This document shows, piece after piece, positions 1 to 11,160 of a stretch of DNA of 64,000 nt (positions are counted from its first letter, which is position 1; the number at the start of each line of letters is the position of its first letter). Under the pieces are notes generated by a model that ran no database searches, was not told the origin of the DNA, and saw only the letters and a list, made by a program, of their open reading frames with translations. The translations under genes were made by a program, and so were the position numbers. The stretch is from Demequina litorisediminis (GTDB taxonomy: Bacteria > Actinomycetota > Actinomycetes > Actinomycetales > Demequinaceae). The stretch spans positions 2,356,001-2,420,000 of the forward strand of contig NZ_BSUN01000001.1 of assembly GCF_030161615.1 (NCBI RefSeq), given 5' to 3'.

Positions 1-1
1 G

Positions 2-364
2 ATCCGTCACATGGAGAAGGGGCGCGTGGTGATCTTCGCCGCTGGCGCGGGCCTGCCGTACTTCTCGACCGACACCGTATCGCTGCAGCGAGCCCTGGAG
101 ACCGGCTGCTCCGAGGTCCTGATGGGCAAGAACGGTGTGGACGCGGTGTACTCCGCTGACCCCCGCAAGGACCCGAATGCCGAGCGCCTCGATCACGTGA
201 CCTACGCCGATGCGCTCGTGAAGCGCCTTGCGGTGATGGACGCCGCGGCCTTCTCGCTCGCTATGGACAACCGCATGCCGATGCAGGTCTTCGGACTCGA
301 CACGCCAGGGAACGTGACCCGTGCGCTCCTGGGTGAAAGAATCGGCACCCTGGTCACCGCCTAA
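2..364 (+). CDS. pyrH: UMP kinase, C-terminal part (gene cut by left edge)
   Basis: Uridylate kinase phosphorylates UMP to UDP at the start of pyrimidine nucleotide supply. Only the last ~120 residues are present; the frame is open from base 2, so the first internal ATG at 11 is not the start. Visible family features are the [15 protein letters not shown] strand, [13 protein letters not shown] (nucleotide/UMP contact region), [17 protein letters not shown] and the terminal GERIGTLV. It is followed by frr, the usual actinobacterial order. No indel is seen in this part. The amino-terminal kinase motifs lie outside the window. Confidence 0.95.
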   Translation: MRHMEKGRVVIFAAGAGLPYFSTDTVSLQRALETGCSEVLMGKNGVDAVYSADPRKDPNAERLDHVTYADALVKRLAVMDAAAFSLAMDNRMPMQVFGLDTPGNVTRALLGERIGTLVTA

Positions 365-398
365 GCGGCGCAACTTTTACCACCGTAAGGAGACACAC

Positions 399-958
399 GT
401 GATCGACGAGATCCTCCTCGAGGCCGAGGAGAACATGGACCGCGCCATCGCGGTCGCGAAGGACAACTTCGCCACCATTCGTTCCGGCCAGGCGTCCGCG
501 GCGATGTTCGCGAACATCACGGTCGACTACTACGGTGCGCCCACGCCTTTGCAGCAGATCGCGTCGATCTCGGTGCCCGAGGCGCGCATGGTGCTGATTG
601 CGCCCTACGACGCCTCCGCGAAGAAGGACATCGAGTCCGCCCTGCGCAACTCGGACCTGGGCGTGAACCCCTCGGACGACGGCACGGTGCTGCGCATCGT
701 CATGCCTCAGGTGACCGAGGAGCGTCGCCGCGACTACGTAAAGGCTCGCCAAGTCCAAGGCGGAGGATGCTCGCGTGACCGTGCGCAACATGCGTCGCAA
801 GGCGAAGGACCAGATCGACGGCGCTGTCAAGGACGGCGAGGTCGGTGAGGACGAGGGTGCGCGCGCAGAGAAGGAGCTCGACGGCCTCACCAAGAAGCAC
901 GTCGACGTGATCGACGCGCTCCTGTCGTCGAAGGAAAGCGAGCCTGCTCGAGGTCTGA
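399..958 (+). CDS. frr: Ribosome recycling factor (frame broken by two 1-base insertions)
   Basis: RRF splits post-termination ribosomes together with EF-G. The GTG start at 399 follows an AAGGAG site at 387-392. The predicted protein begins IDEILLEAEENMDRAIAVAK and ends VDVIDALLSSKESELLEV, typical RRF termini; corrected length is 185 aa, normal for the family. Two extra bases interrupt the frame: AAGGCTC at 741-747, where family alignment wants AAGCTC (VKLAKSK), and GAGCCTG at 940-946, where GAGCTG gives the expected ELLEV terminus and the TGA at 956-958. Both are at AGCT positions. It lies between pyrH and cdsA as in most actinobacteria. Confidence 0.95.
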
Positions 959-981
959 CCTCGAGCGGCCTTCGGGTCGAC

Positions 982-1930
982 ATGAGCATCTTCCGCCGCC
1001 GGCCCTCCGCCGTTCCCGCATCCCAGGCTTCCACGCCGGCTGAACCTGCCGCCGTGGGCCTGGCCGATGCGCCCCTGGTGGCGCGCGTCGAGGCGCCCGT
1101 GGAGCAGGTGGCGCCCGTGTCCCGCTCGGGCCGCAACATGCCCATCGCGACCGCGGTGGGTCTGTTCATTCTGATCGCGGCGCTGGTGCTCGCGTGGTGG
1201 GATGCCGAGGTCTTCTCGGTGCTCTTGATGCTGGTGTGTGTCGCCGCCGTCCTCGAGTGGCGCTCTGCTCTGCGTCATCACGACCGCAGGCTCGCGGTGG
1301 TGCCCACCATCGTCGCGACGCTCGGGATGGGTATCGCGACTTACTTCGGCGGCGCCGAGGGGCTCGTCGTGGCCCTGATGGTCGCGTGCGGTGGCGTGGT
1401 CGCGTGGCGGGTGGGCGACGAGCGCATCGAGAACACGATGGCCGATGCGATGGCATCGGTCCTGACCCTGCTGTGGATCCCGTTCCTCGCGAGTTTCCTG
1501 ATCCTGATGGAGACCGCAGGCAATGGTTGGACGCGTGTCCTGATTCTGGTCCTCGCCGTGGTGGGCAACGACACCGGCGGATTGTTCGCAGGGATGGTGT
1601 TTGGCAAGCACCCCATGGCCAAGCGCGTGAGCCCCAAGAAGACCTGGGAAGGCTTCGCCGGGGGTGGTGCTTGGTACCGTCGCCGCGACCGTGGCCGCGT
1701 GGTTCCTGTATGACGGCCGCTGGTGGATCGGCACCGTGGCGGGCGTGGCGTGTTGCCTGGCCGCCGTGCTCGGTGACCTGGTGGAGTCCGCGCTGAAGCG
1801 CGACCTCCAGGTGAAGGACATGTCAAGCCTCATCCCCGGCCACGGTGGCATCCTGGACAGGCTTGACTCCATTCTTGTGGCCGCTCCCGCCGGCTACGTC
1901 GTTTTCGCTTTCTTTCTGGGGGTCTCATGA
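982..1930 (+). CDS. cdsA: Phosphatidate cytidylyltransferase (one indel)
   Basis: CdsA makes CDP-diacylglycerol from phosphatidic acid and CTP in the cytoplasmic membrane, the precursor for all glycerophospholipids (see pgsA in this window). The ATG at 982 begins [13 protein letters not shown], followed by a Pro/Ala-rich cytoplasmic stretch and several hydrophobic segments. The CdsA signature is clear near the end: [16 protein letters not shown] and GGILDRLDS. The frame shifts near 1661-1666 inside GFAGG..VLGTV at a run of five G; this is one of the few indels not at AGCT, and the lost residues are probably GSVV. Corrected length is about 315 aa. The stop overlaps rlmN (ATGA). Confidence 0.92.
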
Positions 1931-3042
1931 CCGACCGTCCCGTCCTGCAGATGGCCGCTCCGCGGCGTGGCAAGCCGCCGCAGCACTTCGCCGATCTCAA
2001 CCACGACGAGCGCGCCGCGCTGATGCGTGAACACGGTCTGCCGTCGTTCCGCGCGAAGCAGTTGGCGAACCACTACTACGCGCACCTCACGGTGGATCCG
2101 GACGACATGACGGACCTACCAGGCGATGCGAAGGGCCCGCTCACCGAGGCTGTCTTCCCGCCGCTGATGAAGAAGGTCACGCAGGCGGAGGCCGACGGCG
2201 GCGCGACGCTCAAGACGCTGTGGGCGCTGCACGACAACGTCAAGGTCGAGTCGGTGCTCATGAAGTACCCCGAGCGCGCGACGCTGTGCGTCACCAGCCA
2301 GGCCGGCTGCGGCATGGCGTGCCCGTTCTGTGCGACCGGCCAGATGGGCCTCACTCGTAACCTCTCCGCCGCGGAGATCATCGAGCAGGTGCGGCTCGCT
2401 GCGCGTGCTGCCCGCGACGGTGACCTGGGTGGCGACCCGGTTCGACTGTCCAACGTGGTGTTCATGGGCATGGGTGAGCCGCTGGCCAACTACAAGGCCG
2501 TCATCGCGACCGTCCGCGCGTTGGTCGCGCCCGCTCCCGAGGGTTTCGGGCTTTCGACCCGTCACGTGACGGTGTCGACCGTGGGTCTGGTGCCCGCGAT
2601 CGACAAGGCGGCGAAGGAGGGGATCCCCGTCACCCTCGCGCTGAGCCTTCACGCCCCCGATGACGAGGCTCCGCAATGAGCCTTGTGCCGATCAACACGC
2701 GCTGGAGCGTCGACGAGGCGCTGGATGCCGCGCGCCGCTACTTCGATGCGACGGGCCGCCGCGTGTCGATCGAGTACGCGCTGATTCGTGACATGAACGA
2801 TCACGCCCATCGCGCTGACCTCCTGGGCAAGAAGGCTGCGTGCCAGGGGAGACGGGTGGGTGCACGTCAACCCCATCCCACTGAATCCCACCCCGGGCTC
2901 GAAGTGGACCGCTTCGGACCCCGCGGTCGAGGAAGAATTCGTTCGCACGCTGCGTGCTCACGGAATTCCGACGACTATCCGCGATACTCGAGGCAGTGAT
3001 ATCGACGGCGCCTGCGGTCAGGCGGCGATCAAGGAGGCATAG
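1927..3042 (+). CDS. rlmN: Dual-specificity 23S rRNA/tRNA adenine-C2 methyltransferase (three indels)
   Basis: RlmN is a radical-SAM enzyme methylating A2503 of 23S rRNA and A37 of some tRNAs. The 4Fe-4S motif CGMACPFC is encoded at 2308-2331, followed by [16 protein letters not shown]. Also visible are [34 protein letters not shown] and [14 protein letters not shown]. The terminus has the catalytic region DIDGACGQ. Extra bases lie at GAGGCTC 2665-2671, GAGCCTT 2678-2684 and AAGGCTG 2832-2838, each where AGCT restores the conserved sequence; corrected length is 370 aa. The start overlaps the cdsA stop, and the next gene begins directly after the TAG. Confidence 0.95.
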
Positions 3043-3601
3043 GTGGCGGAGCCTGCTGTTCCCGAAGGTGGGCGCCATGCGTCTGGGCTACGACAGGTCG
3101 GACGTGGACGAGTTCTTCGGCCGCGCGCGCACCGCGTACGAGCAGCCGGGGATTCCCGACGACTTCGCTCCCTTTGACGTGCGGCGCGCAAGTTTTGACC
3201 TCAAGCACGGCGGTTACTCGACGGCGGCCGTTGACGCCGCACTCGACCGCCTCGAGACCGCCTTTGCCACGCGTATTCGCGAGCGATTCGGCAAGGAGCA
3301 CGGCCCCGATGCGTGGATGCGGGATCTTGCGGACCGCGCCCAGGGTCTGTATCCGCGCTTGCGCCGTCCCTCCGGTGAGCGATTCGACCACCCGTCGGGC
3401 CTGCACAAGGGCTACGACGCGAAGGACGTGGACGCCATCCTTGACCGTCTCGTCGCCTTCTTCGACCAGGGTTCGCCCCTGACGGCCGACGAGGTCCGGT
3501 CCGTGACGTTCGGCCGTCGCCGTGGCAAGAAGGCCTATTCGGAGCGCGTGGTGGACGTCTACCTCGCTCGGGCCGTCGACATTCTGCTCGGCGCCCAGTG
3601 A
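3043..3601 (+). CDS. DivIVA-domain protein (one indel)
   Basis: Small acidic protein with two copies of a DivIVA-like motif: MRLGYDRSDVDEFFGRA near the N-terminus and LHKGYDAKDVDAILDRL in the C-terminal half, plus GGYSTAAVDAALDRLE between them. DivIVA motifs bind curved membrane or scaffold pole/septum proteins in actinobacteria; the exact role of this family is not known to me. The GTG at 3043 directly follows the rlmN stop, with AAGGAGG at 3031. An extra C at GAGCCTG 3049-3055 (expected GAGCTG, giving MAELLFPKVG) breaks the frame near the start. Corrected length is 185 aa. It overlaps dxr by 4 nt, so it is co-expressed with isoprenoid genes. Confidence 0.7.
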
Positions 3602-4750
3602 CCCGCTCGGTCGCGCTCCTGGGGTCGACCGGATCGATTGGTACCCAGGCGATCGATGTCATCGCGCGCAACGCCGCTGATTTCGATGTCATCGCTCTTG
3701 CCGCGGGCGGCTCCGACCCCGCGCTCGTGATCGAGCAGGCGCGTGCGCTGCGGCCCCGGTACGTCGCCGTGGCGACGCCCGCGGCCGCCGACGCGGTCGC
3801 CGAAGGCTCTTCCCGGCATCGAGGTTGCGGGCGGCGCCGATGCGGTGGTCGAGGCCGCGCGCCGCGGCGCCGACGTGGTGCTCAACGGCATCACGGGCTC
3901 GGTGGGCCTTCGCCCCACCCTGGCGGCGCTGGAGGCTGGAAGCACGCTCGCGCTCGCCAACAAGGAATCCCTGGTCGCGGGCGGAGCCCTCGTCAAGGCG
4001 GCGGTGCAACGGCCGGGACAGATCGTGCCGGTCGATTCGGAGCATTCCGCGCTCGCGCAGTGCCTGCGTGGAGGAGCGTCTGCCGAGGTGCGTCGGCTCG
4101 TCGTGACCGCCTCGGGTGGCGCCTTCCGTGGTCGAGACAGGGCTTCGCTGGCCGATGTCACGGCCGCGGACGCTCTGCGCCACCCGACGTGGGACATGGG
4201 GGCCGTCGTCACGATCAACTCTGCGTCGATGGTGAACAAGGCGCTCGAGGTCATCGAGGCGCACCTGTTGTTCGACATCCCGATGGACCGTATCGACGTC
4301 GTGGTGCATGCCCAGTCCATCGTTCACTCCATGGTGGAGTTCGTCGACGGTTCCACGCTGGCGCAGGTGTCGCCGCCTGACATGCGCCTGCCCATCGCCC
4401 TCGGTCTCGCGTGGCCGGCGCGCATCCCCGACGCGGCGCCCGCGATGGACTGGACTCAGGCGGGCACCTGGACGTTTGAGCCGCTCGATGAGGACGCGTT
4501 CCCCGCGGTGCAGGTGGCCCGCGACGCCGTCGCGGCGTCGGCGCTGCACCCCGCGGTGTTCAACGCGGCCAACGAGCAGTGTGTCGCGGCGTTCATCGAC
4601 GGGCGCTTGCCCTTCCTCGGGATCGTCGAGACGGTCCGGCGCGTTGTGGAGGCGTATGAAGCCCCCGGCGACCTGTCGCTGGAGGCTGTGGACGCGGCCG
4701 AACTCTGGGCGCGCGAGACGGCTCGCGCGGCCATCGTCGGCGCGCGCTGA
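3598..4750 (+). CDS. dxr: 1-deoxy-D-xylulose 5-phosphate reductoisomerase (one indel)
   Basis: DXR converts DXP to MEP with NADPH, the committed step of the non-mevalonate isoprenoid pathway; ispG in this window is a later step. The GTG at 3598 begins with the Rossmann motif [15 protein letters not shown]. Conserved [50 protein letters not shown] and [11 protein letters not shown] are all present, covering the metal and substrate sites. One extra G at AAGGCTC 3803-3809 breaks the frame; AAGCTC restores AVAEALPGIEV. Corrected length is ~383 aa, typical. It overlaps the preceding gene (GTGA). Confidence 0.96.
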
Positions 4751-4753
4751 ACC

Positions 4754-4759
4754 TAGGGT
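4754..4759 (+). promoter_or_regulatory. -10 hexamer of leaderless type upstream of rseP
   Basis: TAGGGT with its last base 6 nt before the rseP ATG. No Shine-Dalgarno sequence lies between hexamer and start. The geometry matches the leaderless pattern seen at several other genes here. No clear -35. Confidence 0.45.
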
Positions 4760-4765
4760 AGGGAT

Positions 4766-6076
4766 ATGGCAACCGTCATCGGCGTCGTCGTACTCATCGT
4801 CGGCCTGCTGATCTCGATCGCGCTGCACGAGCCTGGGACACATGATCCCCGCCAAGCGTTTCGGGGTGCGCGTGTCCGAGTACTTCGTGGGCTTTGGCCC
4901 CAGGCGTGGTCCAGGCGCGGCAAGGAGACCGAGTACGGCATCAAGGCCATCCCGCTGGGCGGCTACGTGCGGCTCGTCGGCATGATTCCGCCCGCGGAGG
5001 CGGTGAAGCCGGTCCGTGGCACCGGTTGGGCTTCGCGACTCATCACCGAGTCGCGTGAGGCCGCCGTCGAGGAGATTCAGCCGGGCGAGGATCATCGCGC
5101 CTTCTACCGCCTCACGTGGTGGCGAAAGGTCATCGTGATGATGGGCGGTCCGCTCGTCAACCTCGTGATCGCGGTGGTGTTGTTCACCGGTGTGCTGTCG
5201 ACCATCGGTACCCCCACGGCGACCCTCACGGTCGACTCCCTGGTGCCCTGCGTGCCGGCGGTGGGCTCGACCGAGTGCACCGAGGACGACCCTGCCTCAC
5301 CGGCGGTGGCCGCTGGCCTCGAGCCGGGTGACACGCTGACTGCCGTCGACGGTCAAGCGGTCAGCACCTGGGACGAGGCGACCGCGATTATCGCCGGTGC
5401 CGCCGATGAGACCATCGAGGTCGCCATCGTGCGGGACGGCGAGCCCATGACGCTGGAGGTCACGCCCGCGGCGCGCGAGCGCGTCGTGACCGACGACGCG
5501 GGACAGCCGGTCGTCGACGCCGAAGGCAACGCCGTGACCGAAACGGTTGGCTACCTCGGTATGTACTCCGAGGTCGAGGTGCAGCGCCAGCCGTTGACGG
5601 CTGGAGCCGCACTCACGTGGGACTACCTGGGCCAGACCGTTCAGGTCGTCGCCACCCTGCCGCAGCAACTGTGGCACACGGCGCGTGCCGCCGTGGGGCT
5701 CGAGGAGCGTGACGCGACCTCGGTCATCGGCGTGGTGGGCGTGGGCCAGGTGGCGGGGGAGATCGCTTCCGCCGACGTCGATGGCTACACGCTCACGCAG
5801 CGCATCGGCGACATGCTGATGCTGCTCGGGGGACTGAACCTGGCCCTTTTCGTGTTCAACATGATCCCGCTCGTGCCGCTTGACGGAGGCCACGTCGCCT
5901 CGGCCCTGTGGCAGGGAATCAAGAACGGTGTGGCGCGCGTGCGTGGGGCGGCAAAGCCCGCCCCCGTCGACGTCGCACGCATGATGCCCCTCGCCTATGG
6001 AATGTTCGCATTCCTGCTGGTGATGGGCGCGGTGCTGATCTACGCCGACATCGTGGCACCCGTCACGGTCGCTTGA
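4766..6076 (+). CDS. rseP: Site-2 protease-type zinc metalloprotease RseP/Rip1 (N-terminal stretch out of frame)
   Basis: M50-family intramembrane protease that releases anti-sigma factors or other membrane-tethered substrates. The first helix VIGVVVLIVGLLISIA leads to HExxH: cacgag at 4826-4831 then an extra C (GAGCCTG 4829-4835); with GAGCTG it reads HELGHMIPAK. The frame returns near 4902-4906, where one base appears lost at FGP-W, so residues between are scrambled in the raw sequence. One PDZ domain follows (SPAVAAGLEPGDTLTAVDGQ), then the second zinc ligand region MIPLVPLDGGHVASA (LDG) and a C-terminal helix. Corrected length is ~436 aa. The dxr-rseP-ispG order is conserved in actinobacteria (rip1). 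Confidence 0.92.
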   Translation: MATVIGVVVLIVGLLISIALHEPGTHDPRQAFRGARVRVLRGLWPQAWSRRGKETEYGIKAIPLGGYVRLVGMIPPAEAVKPVRGTGWASRLITESREAAVEEIQPGEDHRAFYRLTWWRKVIVMMGGPLVNLVIAVVLFTGVLSTIGTPTATLTVDSLVPCVPAVGSTECTEDDPASPAVAAGLEPGDTLTAVDGQAVSTWDEATAIIAGAADETIEVAIVRDGEPMTLEVTPAARERVVTDDAGQPVVDAEGNAVTETVGYLGMYSEVEVQRQPLTAGAALTWDYLGQTVQVVATLPQQLWHTARAAVGLEERDATSVIGVVGVGQVAGEIASADVDGYTLTQRIGDMLMLLGGLNLALFVFNMIPLVPLDGGHVASALWQGIKNGVARVRGAAKPAPVDVARMMPLAYGMFAFLLVMGAVLIYADIVAPVTVA

Positions 6077-6110
6077 GTCGCACCGCATCGCATAAGGAGA
6101 TAATGAGACT

Positions 6111-7259
<1,149 letters not shown>

Positions 7260-7263
<4 letters not shown>

Positions 7264-8184
7264 CCGATTCGCTGCTCCGGCGCGCTCAGCACACGCTGAC
7301 GCCGGCGCAGCGACGCGACCTGCCGTCGCTCATCGCGCTGACGGAGCGAGACCCTGTGACGCACGTGGTCGCACGCATGCATCTGGACGCCGCCCAGGCG
7401 TCGGGGGTCGTCCCCGGTGGGCTGTGGGCGGTGCGCAGGCGCGCGGGACTCGGCCGTGAGGTCTGCGGGCTGGTGTGGGCGGGAGCGAACCTCACGGCGA
7501 CGCTTGCTCCCACCCAGGACGACGACGCCGACGATGACCTGCGCGCGGATGTCGCGGCCGCGATGGTGGGGCGGCTGAGCCGTCCCGCCGCGATCGTGGG
7601 GGATGCCGGGCTGACCCTCGATCTGTGGGGCCGGGTGGAGCCCTGGTGGGGGCCCGCCCGTGAGGTCCGTGAGCACCAGGTGTCGATGACGTTGGATCAT
7701 GCCGCCGCCATGGCGCCGATGCACGAGGTCGACGACCTCTCGCTTGAAGGCGTGCGGCTCGCCACCCTCGATGACTACGACCTGCTGTTGCCCGCCTGCG
7801 TGCACATGTTCATCGGCGAGGTGGGCTATGACCCGATGCGCCACGGCCGCGCCGCGTACGAGGAGAGGCTTCGCTACCTCATCAGGGCGGGACGGGCGTA
7901 TGTGCGGATGGGGATCGTGGACGGCAGGCGCCAGGTGGTGTTCAAGGCGGAGGTCGGCGCGCTCGGAGGATCCGTGGCGCAGGCTCCAGGGGGTGTGGGT
8001 GCATCCCGCCGTGCGCGGTCGGGGCATCGCGCGCGTGGGCCTTGCGCGGGTGGCCGACGCGATCAGGGCCACCACCGCGCCCACCGTGTCGCTGTACGTC
8101 AACGACTTCAACGTCGCCGCGATCGCGGCCTACCGTGCCGTCGGCTTTCGCGAGGTCGGCGCCTTCGCCACCGTGATGTTCTGA
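7260..8184 (+). CDS. GNAT acetyltransferase with N-terminal DUF4081 (one indel)
   Basis: Homologous in layout to the GNAT found beside ispG/gcpE across actinobacteria (mycobacterial Rv2867c type); its substrate is unknown. The N-terminal half (about residues 1-130) fits DUF4081. The C-terminal half carries the acetyl-CoA binding strand-loop [20 protein letters not shown] and [20 protein letters not shown], the standard GNAT R/Q-x-x-G-x-G/A region and terminal helix. An extra G at CAGGCTC 7980-7986 breaks the frame; CAGCTC gives [11 protein letters not shown]. Corrected length is 307 aa. The start overlaps ispG (ATGA), so it is translationally coupled. Confidence 0.88.
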
Positions 8185-8210
8185 CGGCGAGCACACCGGC
8201 GCCCCACCAG

Positions 8211-8216
8211 TAGGCT
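8211..8216 (+). promoter_or_regulatory. -10 hexamer of leaderless type upstream of proS
   Basis: TAGGCT ending exactly 7 nt before the proS ATG, with no Shine-Dalgarno between. The same hexamer and spacing recur before dapB and the M16 peptidase. No convincing -35. Since AGGCT is also the artefact form of AGCT in this sequence, the hexamer itself could carry an extra base. Confidence 0.5.
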
Positions 8217-8223
8217 AGAAACC

Positions 8224-10027
8224 ATGCTTCGCATGTCCACTCTCTTCCTGCGCACGCTGCGCGAGGACCCTGCCGACGCCGAGGTCGCGTCGCACAAACT
8301 GCTCGTTCGGGCCGGATACATCCGCCGTGCGGCTCCCGGCATCTACACGTGGTTGCCCCTCGGACTCAAGGTGCTCGCGAAGGTCGAGCAGATCGTCCGC
8401 GAGGAGATGGACGCCGCAGGCGGCCAGGAAGTGCATTTCCCCGCACTGCTGCCGCGCGAGCCGTACGAGGCCACCGACCGCTGGACGGAATACGGGCCCA
8501 ACCTGTTCCGTCTCCAGGACCGCAAGGGCGGCGACTACCTGCTCGCGCCCACCCACGAGGAGATGTTCACGCTCCTGGTCAAGGACCTGTACTCGTCGTA
8601 CAAGGACCTGCCGCTCACGATCTACCAAATCCAGACCAAGTACCGCGACGAAGCCCGTCCGCGGGCGGGTCTCCTGCGCGGCCGCGAGTTCATCATGAAG
8701 GACTCGTACTCGTTTGACGTGGACGATGCGGGGCTCGACGCCTCGTACGCCGCCCAGCGTGCCGCCTACATTCGCATCTTCGAGCGACTGGGCCTCGAGT
8801 ACGTGATCGTCCAGGCGCAGTCGGGCGCCATGGGTGGTTCCAAGTCCGAGGAGTTCCTGTCGCCCACCGAGGTGGGGGAGGACACGTTCGTGCGCTCGCC
8901 CGGAGGCTACGCGGCGAACGTCGAGGCCGTGACGACCCCCGCTCCCGCGCCCCTGCCGCTGGCCGATGCACCTGCGGCCCACGTCGAGGACACCCCCGAC
9001 ACACCCACGATCGACTCGCTCGTGGACGCGGCGAATGCCGCACACCCCCGTGCCGACCGGGCGTGGGTTGCCGCCGACACGCTGAAGAACGTGGTGCTGG
9101 CCGTGACGAGCCCCGCGGGCGAGCGCTCGCTGCTCGTCGTCGGCATCCCGGGTGACCGCGACGCGGACATGTCGCGGGTTGAGGCCGCGCTGTCCCCGGC
9201 AGACGTCGAGCCCGCCACCGAGGCCGACTTTGCGCGCCACCCCGAGCCGTCAAGGGCTACATCGGCCCTGGCGCGCTGGGGCCGCAGGCGCGCGCCGAGG
9301 GCGTGGCCCGTGGCGACGAGGGCGATACCGCCATCCCGTATCTCGTGGACCCGCGAGTCGTCGACGGCACCCGGTGGATCACCGGCGCCGATGTGGCGGG
9401 CAAGCACGTTTTTGAGGCTCACGATGGGCCGCGACTTCGTGGCCGATGGAGTGATCGAGGCGGCGACGGTGCGTGCCGGAGACGACGCGCCCGATGGCTC
9501 CGGTCCGCTCGAGGCTCGCCCGTGGAGTCGAGATTGGCCACATCTTCCAGTTGGGCCGCAAGTACGCGCAGGCGCTCGGCCTGCAGGTGCTCGACGTCAA
9601 CGGCAAGCAGCAGACCGTCACCATGGGCTCGTACGGCATCGGCGTGACGCGCGCGGTGGCACTCCTGGCCGAGAACTACCACGACGAGTTGGGCCTCGCG
9701 TGGCCCATTCAGGTGGCGCCGTTCCACGTGCACGTGGTGGCGACGGGCAAGGACCAGCAGGTCTTCGACGCCGCCCAGGCCCTCGCCGATGCCCTTGAGG
9801 CCGCCGGCATCGAGGTGCTGTTCGACGACCGCCCCAAGGTCTCGCCCGGCGTGAAGTTCAAGGACGCCGAACTGCTCGGCGCGCCGTACATCCTGGTGGT
9901 GGGCCGTGGCCTCGCCGAGGGTGAGGTCGAACTCAAGACGCGTGCGACCGGCGAGAGTGAGGCGCTGCCGGTGGCCGATGCCGCCGCGGACGTGACGCGC
10001 CGCGTGCGCGACGCCCTCGCAGGCTAG
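8224..10027 (+). CDS. proS: Prolyl-tRNA synthetase, bacterial type with editing insert (three indels)
   Basis: Class II aminoacyl-tRNA synthetase charging tRNA-Pro. [20 protein letters not shown] is the standard N-terminus; motif 2 region [27 protein letters not shown] sequence is visible at ~8630-8690 and [19 protein letters not shown] is motif 3. The ~180-residue insert between motifs 2 and 3 is the Ala-tRNA-Pro editing domain ([15 protein letters not shown] region). Indels: one base lost at GAGCCG 9244-9249 (GAGCTCGTCAAG expected), extra G at GAGGCTC 9414-9420 and at GAGGCTC 9511-9517. Net +1 matches an uninterrupted 600-aa protein. ATG 8233 is an alternative start, but 8224 fits the leaderless promoter. 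Confidence 0.95.
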
Positions 10028-10034
10028 GCCAGCG

Positions 10035-10078
10035 AACGCGTGAGGCGCCCCCGGGAGACCGGGGGCGCCTCACGCGTT
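10035..10078. terminator. Bidirectional intrinsic terminator between proS and the facing lipoprotein gene
   Basis: Perfect 20-bp inverted repeat: left arm 10035-10054, GAGA loop 10055-10058, right arm 10059-10078. The arm AACGCGTGAGGCGCCCCCGG begins with AA and the right arm ends in TT. The stop codon of the convergent minus-strand gene lies at its right edge (10077-10079). A very stable hairpin without a long U-run is usual for high-GC actinobacteria. Confidence 0.9.
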
Positions 10079-11081
10079 ACTGGGACGAGGAGGCGTCGAC
10101 CGTGAGCCCCGGCAGGGCGGGAATCATCGCATCGTGCGCGCTGGGGTCGGCGTAGGCGGCCGCCTGCGCGTACGCGTCGAAGGCCGCGCCGATGAGCCAG
10201 GGGATCTCGGAAGGCTCGGCGCCGTTCATCAGCGCCGCGTACGCCTCGCCGAGGTCGGTCTCGGTGGCCTGCGCTGTGGCGGTGCGCGTCTCGGCGTCGG
10301 CCACCGTGGCGTTGTCGACCACGTAGACCGCCTGGCGGGCGTCTTCGACGTCAGGAAGGGCCGCGAGGAGGTCCGCGCGCGCGGCCTGAATGTCCCGCCG
10401 CGCGAGCCACTGCTCTCGCTCCTCATCCGCGGACTTGGCCGCCATGACTTCGTACAGGTACCTGGCCCTGTCGTGCTCCACCACGAGGGTGGACAGCGTC
10501 GACGTCTCGACCGCGGTGGAAGCAGGGACGACGGCCACCCCCTCGAGCGCGGGCGAATCCAGTACTCGCTCCGCGACCACGGGGGTCTCGGCGTCGAGGA
10601 ACGCCTCGCCGGCCCAGTCGGCGTACCAGGCCGTGAGCCCGTGCGAGAGGCCAGCGGAGTTGAGCAGGAACGCGAGGTCGGCGTCGGTCGTGGTGACGGC
10701 GGCCGCGAAGGCGCCATCGCGCGCCGCCGCGACCGCGTCGGCCGCCGACGGCGTGGGCTCGGGGGACACGGTCGGTGCGGCCGAGGAATCCGGATAGGCG
10801 ACGTAGACGCCGCCCAACGCGGCGAGGCGTTCGGGGGCCGCCGTGGTCTCGAACGAGACGATGACCGCATCGGCCGTTGTGTCGTCCGGGCTGGCGATGG
10901 CATCGATGACGGTCTGCTCGCGCTGGGCCGCCTCATCTCGAGCGACCGTGACGGCATCGGGGGAGGGCCACACGGGTTGTTCGGTCTCCAGGCGCCACGA
11001 GCACGCCGTGAGAGCCATCGCGGTGATCGCCACCGCGGCCGTCGTTCGTGCCGCTCGCATCACCCGCATGGCGGTCATCAT
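10077..11081 (-). CDS. DUF4439 ferritin-like lipoprotein
   Basis: Signal peptide with lipobox: MRAARTTAAVAITAMALTAC, Cys at the lipidation site, so exported and membrane-anchored. A Ser/Pro linker is followed by a helical C-terminal domain ending EAYAALMNGAEPSEIPWLIG, AFDAYAQAAAY, which fits the ferritin-like DUF4439 proteins encoded beside rimP in actinobacteria. No metal ligands can be assigned with certainty. 334 aa, uninterrupted. It converges on proS and shares the strong terminator. The function of the family is unknown to me; storage or envelope roles are guesses only. Confidence 0.75.
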   Translation of the reverse strand: MMTAMRVMRAARTTAAVAITAMALTACSWRLETEQPVWPSPDAVTVARDEAAQREQTVIDAIASPDDTTADAVIVSFETTAAPERLAALGGVYVAYPDSSAAPTVSPEPTPSAADAVAAARDGAFAAAVTTTDADLAFLLNSAGLSHGLTAWYADWAGEAFLDAETPVVAERVLDSPALEGVAVVPASTAVETSTLSTLVVEHDRARYLYEVMAAKSADEEREQWLARRDIQAARADLLAALPDVEDARQAVYVVDNATVADAETRTATAQATETDLGEAYAALMNGAEPSEIPWLIGAAFDAYAQAAAYADPSAHDAMIPALPGLTVDASSSQ

Positions 11082-11160
11082 CCCATGCGAGGCGGCTAGA
11101 ATGTCTGCGACCGAACTTCAGCAACGGAACGCGTGTCATACGCGTGGGGAAGGCGATGCC

